NCBI GenBank assembly: GCA_013400155.1
Contig: VXBM01000215.1
Coordinates: 690,985 to 754,984 of the forward strand
DNA from: Helopsaltes ochotensis
Lineage: Eukaryota > Chordata > Aves > Passeriformes > Locustellidae
Direction of reading: 5' to 3'
Length of the DNA: 64,000 nt
The notes under the pieces were generated by a model, which saw only the letters and a list, made by a program, of their open reading frames with translations, was not told the origin of the DNA and ran no database searches. This document shows positions 11,801-23,900 of the stretch, one piece after another (position 1 is the stretch's first letter; each line of letters starts with the position of its first letter). Made by a program: the position numbers and the translations under genes.

Positions 11801-14800
11801 GGGGGAAAGAAAGAGTCCAACTACTAGAACAACATACATTAAGGCTCCATAATAATCCTCCAGCAGCACTGCAGAAGCAATGTGCCCTCTGCTCTTGTTG
11901 GTGACAGAAGCCATGCAATGCCCCAGCAGACCAAATTCCAGTTTTGTCTCTGGAGCTCTTAAGATCTGCAAGCATGAAGGCACTGGAAATGATCCTTAGT
12001 GGCCATGCTCTATTGACACGGAGCATGCCAGTGGTTCAGCTCCCTGTGCACAAAGGGAAGGGAGTTTAAGCTTGCATATGTTCTGCAAAGAAGGGTTTGT
12101 GTTGTTGCAGACTGTTTCCAGCTTCACTGTACTGCTGCTGGAAAAGATTTTGAATTCTGGCTTACCTGGTCCATGTCACGTTAAAAATGTGATGATTTAT
12201 GAGAGTTTATAATTAGTTTATCACAATTACCTCATTTAAGTTACGCTTGAGGGATGAATTCCTAATCGTGTAGTTTCAGGCACTAGTAATTTTGAAAAAT
12301 GAGTAATCATTTGAATTAAGATTTATTATGTGTATTTTAACTCAAAAGTAGTCCTTAGAATAAAGCAATGCGAAAATCCTGTTTTCTAATGAAATTGAAA
12401 TGCATTTTCTAAATGTTGTCTTATAGCAATTTTTAGAAATTAGATCTCCTCTTCTAGAAACTAAAAAGAGAAGAGGCAGCCCAGGAGATCTTATTCATGA
12501 AAAATTCCCCAAACCCTTCCAGTCAGTGGGAGTTTCACACCAAGAAAGGCCACAAGATGAGGAAAGAAGTGCTTTTTTAATCTGAGCTAACCAAATTATT
12601 GAGAAGTGTGAAGTTACTAAGAGATTTGCATGTTATACCTAGTCAAGGACTTTTTCATACCTCAGTTTCATTCAGGTTCCCTCTGTTCACATGTATTTTT
12701 TAACAGTGATTTTGGCAATTGGTGTATCTGGGCACTTTCTGTTCCTGATGTTTGTCTTTTTAATGGTAGACAGGTGGAAATTCTCATCCCTAGTATTTTT
12801 AGATCCTAAAGGCTAGGAACATATCTGTTCTCCTGAAGATCCTTAAGCTTTCATCAAAACATCTTAGTTATACCTGTTGGTACTGGCAGCCTTACCTCTA
12901 ATTAAAAATATTCAGAAATGCCATTTATGAGATCTTTATGTGCTTCTAGACTTTTGATGCTCCTAATCATTAGGGTTACACTTTTACTTACTGACCATCT
13001 GCCAGAGACAAGTTATTTTTTATATATTAAAAAAATAACTATTTCTTAGACTTAGGAAAATATTATTGGATTTCTGTTAAAGGAAAAGAGAAGTCCTGTT
13101 GTACTCTCCTTCATGAAGCTTGGCTTTCTGTTGATATGCAAAATGAAATTTTGGGGTTGCAAGGATTTTATCTTTTCCACACTCACTATAGAAAATCCTA
13201 TAGAATTATAGCCCCTTTTCCACTGCCCACAACGCACAGAAATTTTAGACTTAGATTTTAGCACATAAAATTCCTGAACTCCTGCCCATGGAGAGAATGT
13301 GTGTTGTGCTGACGGCTCAGAGAATTTCTGATATCATAGCTGTAAAATGTGTGCTTGGTCCAGATCTAGACACTGTGAATAAAGGCCATTTCTGTGATCA
13401 GCATGATGAGAAAACCACTTGACTGAAAAACAGAAGGAGCAAGACTCAAGCATGGAGAGGAAGAAGCCTACTTCTGGACCAGGGACTGGTGTGAAGAGAG
13501 GAACTCACCCCCAGCTGGATGCTTCAGGAAATGGTGAATTGGAAAAGACTGTAGAATTTGGCACTGGAGCTAGGAGGAGGGGTGGGATGCTAAGATTGTG
13601 TAAGGAGCCAAATGGTGAAGAGCCTGTGGACCAAAAGGACACTGAGATATATGAGCCACAGAGGGGGAAGTGAGAAGGATGTGTCTAGAAAATAGTAGGC
13701 TGAGGAAATTGTGTGGGGAATTGCAAGTTGAATCTGATAGAAAAGGAGTGAAACAAAGAGATTGATGGAGAACCTGGGGGTCAGGGCATGTTCAGATGAA
13801 GCAGATCAGATTGGGAGACCTGGAGGCCAAAGCCTATAGCTTGCACAGTAATGAAAATATGAGTGGGCTGAAAAACCTGGCAAGCAGAGACTGGGTGGAA
13901 TAGGTGGGCAGGCTGGGATTGGGATCTCCACTGGCTATATGCTGGAAGGATGCTTTATTAGAATTGTGTATGTTATTGCTTGCTATTCTGTGTGATCTGG
14001 TGAAATATGTTATTTTGACAGTAATGACATATTCATACCTACAGTGACTATTTTTACTGAAAATGTATTAGTTTTCAAAATACTTCTCCCTGCAAATATG
14101 GTTGCTTTTAGACTTTTTAGGATGCATATTGCACAAAAAGAGGGATAGAAAAAAAAATCTATTTATCTATCTCTGAAAGAACAAAAATTTGTTATAGAGT
14201 AACAAAAATGAAAGATTTGGTCAACAGGAGTTTGCACCAGCTATTCCTGACTTCACCACTTGCAAATTGAAGTACCATTGGCAGCATAAAGAGGAGGTAA
14301 CATTAAGAAACTTATTTTATAAATAGAAGGAAACTTGCTTAAATATAAGCCCTTTTGCAATCCAGGTCCTGGACTCTCCAGAGGCTTTTCTGGTTAAATC
14401 AGGCTATAAAAGCAGTGCCCTCTGCTGCCCAGGACGGAGAGTGCTAGGCCAAGGGATGCTAACCCAAACTCACGTGAGTACCCTTCAGCGTGCTGTGCTA
14501 TTTCTCATGTGTGCTGCTTCTCTCTGATACATGTGTTTGCAGGAATTCAAACAAGTTAGATTCCTTCTTGCTGCTGGAGGTGACTATTTGTATTCACTGT
14601 TGTAGTACTTCCATTTTTTGAGCTTAGATCAAATGTGATCAAAGGGTTTTTAGATGGTCCTTGTTTATCTGAATTGGAGGTTTCATAATCAGCGTAAAGA
14701 AATAGTTTGCTTTGCACTGGTAGACAAATGGCCTCCATGATCTTTGCAAAGTGAAATTTCACACTGTGCTTCTCTTCCAGTGTATCTTCTGTGACAGCTT

Positions 14801-17302
14801 TCTATGATCTCTACTCAACTGCTGCCACACCAGAGCTGGAAGGACTGATCCCAGTGCGAAAGAGCAGCTTTCTATGAGCTCAGCTCCTTCCAGGGCTTTG
14901 GCTCTGGTTACTCTGGGAAGCAGAAGTTGTGCTAGAAGCTCAACACTGGGATGCTCAGGGCAAATCAGTTGAGTTGTTGGGAAGTGGCTTGTCATTTGTA
15001 GGGGTTTGGACCTTTGTACAATGGGCAAGACTGAGACGGAGCCATGGAATGTTGCAGAGAACTCTAGAGTGCTTAGGGGGAGCTGGAGGTCATGTAAGAG
15101 AGGGGTCATGGGGAAAAAATATCATTTGAGCATAGTTAGACATAAAAACTCTCTTAGGAAGTATCTTATGGATGGCCCATGGCCATCCAGAGTTTGGAAC
15201 ATCAGCAATAAGGTTGGAGGACATCTTTTGCTCAGACATCGATGTTCTGAAATCAGTGAATTACTCTACTGTTCTCAGGGCTTTGAAAGGTATGTAGATT
15301 CAAATCAAAATCCCATCTGAGTACAATGCAGATGACAATTCCTTTTCCTGAGCTCTTTACTATGTTCTCCAGCTGTGTTTCCTTCCTGCCCTGTATTATG
15401 TAGCATGGCTATATGTGAAATGACATCCTTGCTTATGAAGAACCCGTTTGTGTCAGACCTCCTGGTTATCTTCATGCAAGGAGAAGGGATTGTGACTGCC
15501 CAGCCCTAGTACTTATATGGTTGCTGTAGGATGCCTCTGAATGTGAAGAGACGCAGCACTGCTGCCCCACTTGCCCTCGGAACTGTGGGGATCCACTCCT
15601 GAGAATGTAATGGGCTTTCCCAGTTCTGATCAGAGGTGCCTGTACTGTCCTTTCTGCAGAACTGCTAGCTTCTGCTTTCAGAAGAATGATTGGCTGGCAG
15701 GCACCAGATTTATTCTTTTGGGGAGAAATGACATGCATGTCTTGAGACCGGCAATAATATTTTAAATGTCTTATCTGCATAATGGCCATTTTTTCCAAAT
15801 AGAAGTGAAGTACTATTGATTACTACAAATAATGTCAATTTTTTTAGGCTCTTGCAGGTTTTTCCAATGCAGATTTCTAGTGGTTATCTATAAATTACAA
15901 CTGATCTTTTGGAGAAGGAAAGAGGACATGGATTGAATTTGAGCTGGAACTTTGGTCTTATTCTCTGTTAAATCTCTGTGCTCGGTTTCAAGAGATGCCA
16001 CTGAGCAGGACTGCCTGCTTTTAGCAAACACATGACTTAGAACCTGTACTGACCTGCCAGGCTCTGTGCACAGCAGCATCTTTGATAAAACTAACCCCTA
16101 GCACAGGCTCATTGTTTCCAGCTCCAGGGAGAATCAGAAATTGCACATTTCAGAGCTGCCTAAATGTCAGTGTCAAGATGTCAGACTGACAGTGATGATT
16201 ATGCCCTGAGGAGAGGAAGACAGATGGGTTTAACATCACAGCAGACTGAGGCTGTCTAGTTTCATATGCTCCGCTTATGGCCAAGGGGCAATCAATTTTT
16301 GCCAAGGCAATTAATTTATTTAAATACAACTTGACATTTGGCTAAAATTGTTCTGTTAGAGTCCTCTCCATAAGGAAAGGTGCCTGGGAAAGCACTCTGT
16401 ATTACCCCAACACAGTTGGTCTTGGTAATTAAGACCAGACGGTGCAGCAGGATGCATGCACCCTTAGAGGGTAACTGCTTACGCTTCCAGCTTGGTCTAC
16501 AACAGAAGGAGGGACTATCTCACAGTTGTCCACACAGCAGCTGAGTAGTTGGAGAAGGAGTGTGGGAGAAAACCTCAGTTATATTTGAAAATGTAGGGAT
16601 AGGTAGCTGCTACTCTCTCTGCCTGGCTGCAGTGGCAGGAGAGCAGGAGTGAGGGGTTTATAGGATGTATGTAAATTTCTGAGTTGTGGGACCAGGGTCT
16701 TCTGCTAGACCTTTGTTGTTAAGGGATTTAAGCCAAAAAGGACTACCTCACTGAAAGCCTCTGTTGCTTATCAGTTCTTTAAAGTAAACAGCAGACTAAA
16801 AGCCTAGATATTTTAGAAAACATCTTTGTAGCTACTTCTTCAGCTATAAAATCCTGTTTTCCATGCGGGGTTGTGTAACAGGCTTCAAGAAAGCTCTCTA
16901 TGAAGGCCAAGAATGGGATTAGCCTGATGTTGGGATGTTCCGTAACGAAATCCACACAGGCTCTCCTTACTCTCAAGAAACTGCTTAAGGCAGTCTGCCC
17001 AGTTTGCTAACACTGCTGGGTGATCCTGCATCATATTCCCCTTTTTTCCATCCTCCCCAACTGTCTTCTTGTTCCTCCTTTTTCCTTCACTGTCTTCCCA
17101 AATCCTTTTACCACCATGCTAATACTATACGGTGTAAGTCATTAAGACTGAAAGCAGCACCACAAGTCAAGATGGGAAGGCATGGATCAGAGCAACAGCT
17201 TAGTCCAGCTGTCCTTCCCAAGAGAAGCATTCTCACTCTGATCCTACTCTGACTAATTTTCAGGGAAGGCATGGGGAATACCCTGCATGGGAACCTCCTT
17301 AC
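8831..17302 (-). other. NGEF: Long-isoform NGEF intron (upstream of the CpG island)
   Basis: For long-isoform transcripts the intron runs from the donor at 17302 to the acceptor at 7485. This entry covers the part outside the CpG island. The sequence is ordinary, AT-rich and mostly unique. A hydrophilic 84-codon plus-strand frame at 13419-13673 lies in a purine-rich patch and has no family resemblance. A TATA-like box, CTCF-like motif and splice donor cluster at 14405-14474 on the plus strand and are listed separately. I see no further NGEF exon. Confidence 0.75.
14405..14474 (+). promoter_or_regulatory. Possible antisense promoter/first exon: TATA box, CTCF-like core, splice donor
   Basis: Within 70 bp of the plus strand there is a TATAAAAG box (14405-14412), a CTCF-core-like GCCCTCTGCTGC (14417-14428) and a strong donor CAC|GTGAGT (intron from 14474). 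A start about 30 bases after the TATA box would give a first exon of about 35-40 bases. The donor overlaps a CACGTG E-box. Each element could occur by chance. The arrangement is suggestive but unproven, and I identified no downstream acceptor exon. Confidence 0.25.
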
Positions 17303-17417
17303 CTTTGGATCAGTAATTCATCTAATGTTGTTGGATCAGAGTTTGCTGGAGATGGTGATCCCTTATGAGATAAAACATTCAGAGGCTCTTTGATGGGCTC
17401 ATAGTTTTTGAGTGAAC
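17303..17417 (-). CDS. NGEF: NGEF long-isoform exon 2
   Basis: This 115-bp minus-strand exon has acceptor CTTATAACACAG and donor CAAAG|GTAAGG. Entering in phase 1 and leaving in phase 2, it contains 37 whole codons, beginning SLKNYEPIKEPLNVL and ending TTLDELLIQ. The phase-1 acceptor completes a glycine codon from the 20690-20957 exon (G|GT), and the phase-2 donor completes arginine with the common exon (AG|G). Similarity to the human N-terminal region is weak but present (YEPIKEPLNV against recalled KSVNEPLTLN). The serine/proline/threonine-rich segment looks disordered. Assignment rests mainly on phase agreement at both ends, its position between two NGEF exons, and this weak match. Confidence 0.85.
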
Positions 17418-20400
17418 CTGTGTTATAAGAGAAAGCCAAGAGGGTGTTAAAACAGTCATTTTCTTAATTTACTTTTACTGTATGTAGTGGTTTGCTGACA
17501 CCAAAGGCAACAGGAAGACCACAGACACAAAGGTGGTTACATTTTAGCTTTGATTTTCAAGCAAGATCAAAGTGTCATCTGCTTGTATAGTGCAAATGCA
17601 GCTGAGAAAATGTGAAGTTGGACTTAGGGTATCACTTCTTATGTACAGCAGTAGCACTCTCACCCTGGCAGGCTGGGTCCCAAAATGAGTGATTTTCAGT
17701 GCAATTATTTAAGCAGAAAATGTTCAGGTGTGTGTGCCTGTGCATGCCAATATTTGGTTTCCCAAATCAAGGCTTCATTACTGCTCTGCTTTCAGGTGCA
17801 CAGTAGATGTTCAGTTTACTAGATAAATCAAGGTTAGATTTGGTGAGAGAGGAACTTTACTTTTAATTGCTTCTTCAATTTCCCTCAGATGAACCACTGA
17901 TCCTTTCACAGGGAGTCAAAGTTCCATTAAGTCCAAGGCTTACTACTGCAGTAGTTGGCAGGAGAGGATGCATCTCACTTTTCAAATTAAATCTCTCATT
18001 GTTTGAGGCTTGTTGATAAATGCCCTTGCTGCTTTTTATTAGAAATATTTTGGTCTAAGTCATAATTCTGTTTGTCTTTCACATTGGTGAAAGCACAGTA
18101 AGGTCAATGCTCTGGCTGAAGCATGCTTCTGATGCACATTTTTAATCAATTTTCAGAGGGAAGGAATGACATACAGAGTTTTAAAACTTCCTAAAATAGA
18201 GCCAAGGCCTTATGAAACAGTAGTTTGAGTTATTCACTTTGAATAATTTAAACACTTTATCCTTCTGTCAAAGAAGATTACTTAAGTAAAAAAACTCAAC
18301 AATTCTTCTTCCAGTTAAAGAAACACATGTATTATGTTTTAAAGCTCCTAGGCTATAAGCCAAAGCTGGGCTAGTGCAAACGGTGCCTATATGAAAGCCT
18401 TTCCCTCAGCTGGATTCAGATAATTTAAAATTGTTTTTCAGTGATCTCGTTTCTTGAGTCTTTATTTTTCTCATTTTGTATCCTACTCTGTCTTTTCTGT
18501 CTCTTCCTGTCTTCTTGCCTTTCTCTCTCCTGCCCTCCAGTTGTTCCCTGAGCAAAATGAGAACAGGTTAACATTTGAGCTTGAGTCACATTCTTGGATA
18601 GCTGCTGTTCAAATGCGTTGGAAGGCAGTATAAAATAGCTCACCCATCCCTTACGTCCATACATGTCAGCAAATGCTGTCAGAAGTTCCTGCTGCAAAGC
18701 ACCCGCTGTCCAGTTTCAGGGAGAGGGAATGGATTCAGGGAAGTAGAGAGGGCAGAAACGCTGCTTACACAATCCTAGCTGAATTTAAAGGTCGTAGCTC
18801 TGAGGAGAACTTGCTACAGTTACCTTACAGAAAGACCCATTGCTCCTAGCCCAGGTCTTGCTGTACAGACTGGACAAAAGACATGTACCCAATGTGTCTT
18901 GCTGAACAATTGCAGGCATGGAGGGAAAAGCCCTGTTTGGAACATGTTCTGTTTCAGTAGTGGTAATACAGGGAGGGAAGTTGCAGAGAAGCACAGGTCA
19001 GGCTCGTGGATGCTCTAATGAGTTGTTAAGAGAGAAGCCCTTCTCTTAGCTTGTCCTTCCTCAATGACACTGGCCAGACATAAGGGATGTCTTCCTCTGC
19101 CAACGTCCTGATGCCAGGATGCTGCAGGTCTGTGAAGAAGGTGAGTACTGTGCTGGTGCTGCTGCATTGGTAGCTGCAGGTCGCAGGGGTGAGGACCTCC
19201 TCGGCAGCTGTGGGGACCCTGTCACACCCGGGAGCAGGAGGAAGGGCGGGTCTGTGCTATGCTAGCTCTGCAGCAGTGCTCTGGGAGGCGGGGAGAGGGT
19301 GGCTCTGCTCTGCTCCTATCTGCACCCGCAGGGTGGAGAGCAGCTCTGCTCTGGCATAGGCAACATTCAGTTTATCCACAAACTTCATTGCAACAGTAGT
19401 AGAACATTAAACAGGAGCTCTTTGCTGCTGTGTGCTTGGAAACTTGGAGAAAGGAGGGAGTTTTCCTTCTGTCCATGCCACAGGGTTGAATGGACCTTTA
19501 TACTGCTGAAATAGCATGGCTCCCTTGGTGAGACAGGCAGGACACACCTGTTTTCCTGGGGACATTTCCCACACCCCTTTTATTTGGAAGGTGGAGGATG
19601 TCTGTTCTTTTTTTTCTTAAGGAACTTGATCTACTTTCAGGAGCTGAAGAGGTGGCCCTACTGCTACAAAACAAAGCAATAGCTTTCAGTGGTTTGCACA
19701 GCAGTGGAACGTAAGCAGTGGTGTATCATTTTGATTCATACAGCTATCCAAAGTTCATAGTCCAGTGCATTGATTCTGTTAGATTCTAACCTGAAGATAG
19801 GATAGATAACTTTGCTGTGAAGGAGTGTTAAAATTCAATTTCTTGAAGCGCCTGGGAAATGGAAGCAAAGGGCATTTTCTATGTTCCCAGTTCCAGGTCT
19901 CTCTCATTTAGGACTTAAATTAAAACCATTTCAATTTCCTTCATGCAGCCCTATTTCCAGTGTTTCTCAGTGTGTTGCAGTAGCTCATTTCCTGTGTCTC
20001 TCTTAATTTCTCCTATCTTTCTCTTGCTTCTTTCACAGACATCTGCTCAGACAAGGTTCCAGCTCTGGAACCTGAAAGATGTCTTGTTCCAGCCTGGCCT
20101 TGCAGTCATGCCTTGTGCTGTTCATACTCAGGGAAAGCTCACTCATTCCTTTTCTACTGAAGCCACAGCTGAATGTATGTACGTTCTGGACAGTGTTCCT
20201 GTTATTTCAGCTCTCTTGTTTAAAGGGAACCTCGGTGTTTCTTACAGCTCTCTTCAGTGCAAAGTAGAAGTAACAGTACTTTTACAGAACTCTTGTTCCT
20301 CCTTGTAAGGAACCATTGCAATTTCCTCTGGTTTTGCTGATTATTTTTTGTACTTTTGAATATGTCGTTTCTGTATGCTAAAGAAGTCCCTATTTCATTG

Positions 20401-20689
20401 ACATCTTCATGTCTTTCTCTATGTTATTTTTCTCTTACAGACCAGAGGGGTGGCAGTGCAGAGTCCCACATATGTTTAGATTCTCTGTCATGAAGTGTCT
20501 TTAAACATCCAACCATTTTACATTTCCAAGTTGAGAAGAAAAGGCCCTCCTCTGCTGTAGGGCAGGGGTATTCTGTTATCTGCTGACTGCTGAGCTGCTT
20601 TCTTTCTGTCCTTCTTCTGCTCTATTGACTCCTCTAGTTCCTAATCTCACTGGAAAAAGAAGCATAGTGCTGTTTGGGTCAGTACTCAC
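17418..20689 (-). other. NGEF: NGEF intron between long-isoform exons 1 and 2
   Basis: This 3.3-kb phase-1 intron begins GTGAGT after the first exon and ends ACACAG before the second. It has mixed composition with a mildly GC-richer patch near 19080-19350. No exon, RNA gene or convincing repeat is visible. The plus-strand frame at 19943-20308 (121 codons) has no family resemblance and is treated as chance. Confidence 0.8.
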
Positions 20690-20957
20690 CTGTACCATGC
20701 TGCATGTGCATTGCCTCTCTCGTAGTCTTTCTTTTCCCTCTGTTCGGCCGCCTCATGGATCGGTAGTATCTGGAATTTCTCTGAATAGCAATGTAATGTG
20801 TGCTCAAGTCCCCCTCATGCGTCACTGGGTTAGCACCTGCTGACTCCTCCTCACCTTCAGAGACCGAACCTGACTCTCTTAGCACCGGCTGAGAATGGCC
20901 CTGCCAGAGCCCAGCAGTGGAGAGCCTGGGGGTGGCTTCTCTCCCCTTCTCCTCCAT
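20690..20957 (-). CDS. NGEF: NGEF long-isoform first coding exon
   Basis: The minus-strand ATG at 20957 opens 89 codons and one base, ending ACAG|GTGAGT in phase 1. The start is MEEKGREATPRL. Further on come an acidic stretch (about residues 34-39) and then a basic block reading IQRNSRYYRSMRRPNRGKRK. This aligns with the recalled human block [20 protein letters not shown], which identifies the exon. The rest of the N-terminus has diverged. The basic block may act in membrane or nuclear targeting (inference). The start is the first ATG of the frame and has a purine at -3. A CTCTCAG acceptor-like site 26 bases upstream suggests that a 5' UTR exon may splice in just before the ATG. Confidence 0.87.
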
Positions 20958-20971
20958 GGCTTCCAGAGCTT

Positions 20972-20985
20972 GTTTCTATGGCAAC
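20972..20985 (-). promoter_or_regulatory. RFX X-box-like site next to NGEF long-isoform start
   Basis: The minus strand reads GTTGCCATAGAAAC, matching the X-box palindrome GTTGCCATGGCAAC at 12 of 14 positions. It lies 15 bp upstream of the long-isoform ATG. It also overlaps a CTCTCAG acceptor-like sequence, so it could sit in the 5' UTR or in promoter DNA. Confidence 0.45.
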
Positions 20986-23900
20986 TGAGAGGGTGGATCA
21001 GCAGCAGAGCAGCAGAAGACAGGTAGCCTCCACAATTCCATCAGCTTTATCTGAATTACAGCTGGAGACAGACAGAACGTAACAGGAGATGAGAGAACAA
21101 AGTTCTGGTTACTCCAGAGGCCATAGTCCATCATCTGTTTAGGATAACGGGAACTTTACAGGACTTTTTATCGGAGATCATTCTGAGGTCATCCTCTTAC
21201 AAACCCTATTCTAATGTCCTGAGCATTGCTTTGATACGCTCATGGTTGTCATTGCATGACATATGACGGATGTTACTGTAAAAATGTTGTATTTTGGTTA
21301 GGTATTACTGGCTGATTTAGAGTGTACAACAGATAGTGGCCATGTCCTTTTTTATGAGGATGAAAATGTTATGGAATAGAAAGTAAAAGCTGAAGAGAAA
21401 GCTCTATAAATCTGTTCATTATCTGTGTACTTTTTCATCTAATAGAAGAACTAATGCCTTTTCTAGAGCTGGGTGCCTTCTGATACTTATCAGCAGCATT
21501 CACTCCTGCCATGCAGGTAAGTGAAGAAAAATCCATAGCTGCTGAGCATGGACGTAGAATAGACAAGATTATATAGTGCAGGGGCTTGATTTGCTTTCCC
21601 AGAATTTCCCTCAAGTGCCGGTGTACTTCCTCATTGACACGGGGACTTCACAAAAATCCTCTGCTCTGTGTGTCAGTACATGGACTATGCCAGGACTCCC
21701 AAGAATTTTTAGGAGGCACATCACAACAGCAAAACATCCGTTGATCCTTCAGCCTTTTTAGGACTGGGTAAAATGTGAACGGATTACTTAAGCATTCTCT
21801 GGTCCTTTGCTGAATTCTTTCAGCTGTCAAAGTCTTTCTGAGTATATAACTTGATTTTGTGACTGACGGGGCTGTCATGAGTAGTAGAAAGAGATGCTGT
21901 GTATAGGAGATGTGAATATCAATTTGACAGCAGGCTGAGAGAAGGGCATAAAACTGCTGTGGATTAGTTAGATGCTGTTTTAAGAAGTCACATGTATCAC
22001 TGGTTTGTTATGTTACAGTATATCCAAGATACAAGATAGTTTAGAAAGTAGGTGTTTCAATTTTTTATGGGTCTTCTGCAATCTCTGTGAACTCATGTGT
22101 TCCACAAATATTTCCCATGCTTGTCCCCAGGGTCACTCCAGCAGACCCTGGGACGTCATCTGTGAATCCTCTACTTCCCTATATTTTTGAAGGTGCTATG
22201 ATTTATCCTTATAAAGAGAGGTCACTCCCTGAAATCATACACTGGGCATGAGCTTCTTGGGCTTCTTGGCTCTACAGAGGAGAATGTCTGCTTTCTTCTT
22301 TCATAATCTGAACCACAGCATGCAGCTCTAAATTTGGATCCTGACTTCAGTTCTGCCTTTTGGACTGTTTGGAACCATGGTGGTTGCTCTGGGACTATTT
22401 CCAGTGTTAATGGAAATGTATGAAGGACCTATTTGTTGGTGGTGGTGTTAAGTTTGGTTTGTAAACTACTCTGAGGTACAGAGATTCACTAAGCCTGTTT
22501 CTTTTTCCGTGGGTGTGTGGAACAACGGAATAAAAAGAGCTGCTGTTGGAGACAGTTTGAAAAGAAAGAAGAGGCTACTTCTTTTCCTGTGCCTTTCTTT
22601 CTGTCCCAAGACTAAATTCCCAAAGGCTTGATCCTTGTAACTGTGATGGAAGTATGTATTCTAACTGGACTACAATTAATATTACAACTGTAATCTTACT
22701 TAACCCCGAACTCTAACAATTGCTAATTTTTTATTTATTTCTCTTCTATAGATTATTTTATGCCTTGGCACTCGAGGAGATAAGCCTGTAAGAATCTCTT
22801 CTACATCAAAGTTCCTCTGTGCTCCAAGCGGCCACCCCTTGTCCATATGACTCAGACTGGGGCGTGTCTCTCATGACTTTTGCAAAGCTGACGTAGCTTG
22901 CCATGCTTTGCAAATTGCTGCTGGTGGTTTATTGAAAAAATGGATGAACTTTTCACAGGAGCTGCTCACCAGTCAGGAGTAGTTTCAAAACCATGTAAAT
23001 GTCCAAAGGGATCATTAGGCAAAGAGATCTACTCGTGTGCATGGAGAAATCTGTTTTCCCTACCTGGTGAATATGAGAGTACATGGATGTTGTTGGGCTT
23101 TTACAAAGATCCTTGGCAGAGAAGGAGCCCCCTGCATGGCCAGGTGACACTCAGCTGGGTTACCCAAAGACTTATCTGTATGTTCAGTACCCGTGGCAAA
23201 CCTGCATGCTTGTCTTTGCCAGATACTCCCTCTTTTGTTCGTCAGAGGAGTGAAGGTTGCCTGTCCTGAAAAATTACCTTGTTTCCAGGTTATCAAACAG
23301 TCCCTAACAGACAAGATCCTTTACCAAAAGTGAAGATAGCAATGGATGGGAGAGAGACTTTCATGTTTTCCAGGAGAGACAGAGGGGGCACTCATTTAGT
23401 GTGGTGGTTATAAACAATATATACTGTTTTTGACTTTTTTCAATGAAGAATTCAAGAACAGAATTCATTTCTGAAGTCAATACTTCTGATTTCAAAATTG
23501 ATACTCTAAGAAAGTATTGAGAAACCCCATTTACTGATATGTCAATCAAATAGTCCTGACTTTTCCAGTTGTTTGGGTGTATTAAAAAACTAGAGATATG
23601 TTTAAAGGATGCATTCAAATTTAGTATTACATTTTTCTGGTAGCAGTCAAACTATTCAGTGGCAGAGAATGGCTCAAGCATGTATGGACCTTAACTACCC
23701 CTGTCTGAGTGTTTGTAGAGAATTTTTGAAGGAGGTATTCATCTCTGATAGTCAGAGGTAAGTGAATGCCAGATCTTTTATCAGGAGTACCTCCTCCTAA
23801 GTATATTCACATGCCACCTTGAAATCACATGGCTTGAGTCACCACCCACCTGAATGTGCTTTGCAGGCAAACACTTCCCTGGAGCTCCTGGAGACGAAAG

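Noticed and set aside
13419..13673. 84-codon hydrophilic plus-strand ORF inside an NGEF intron
   Set aside because: The purine-rich patch explains its Glu/Lys/Gly content; no splice context or family match.
14759..15109. 116-codon minus-strand ORF in an NGEF intron
   Set aside because: No recognisable domain, and its phase and splice sites do not fit between the NGEF exons, which already join perfectly.
22898..23269. 123-codon plus ORF in the NGEF-NEU2 interval
   Set aside because: No domain, no convincing splice context; plausible by chance.
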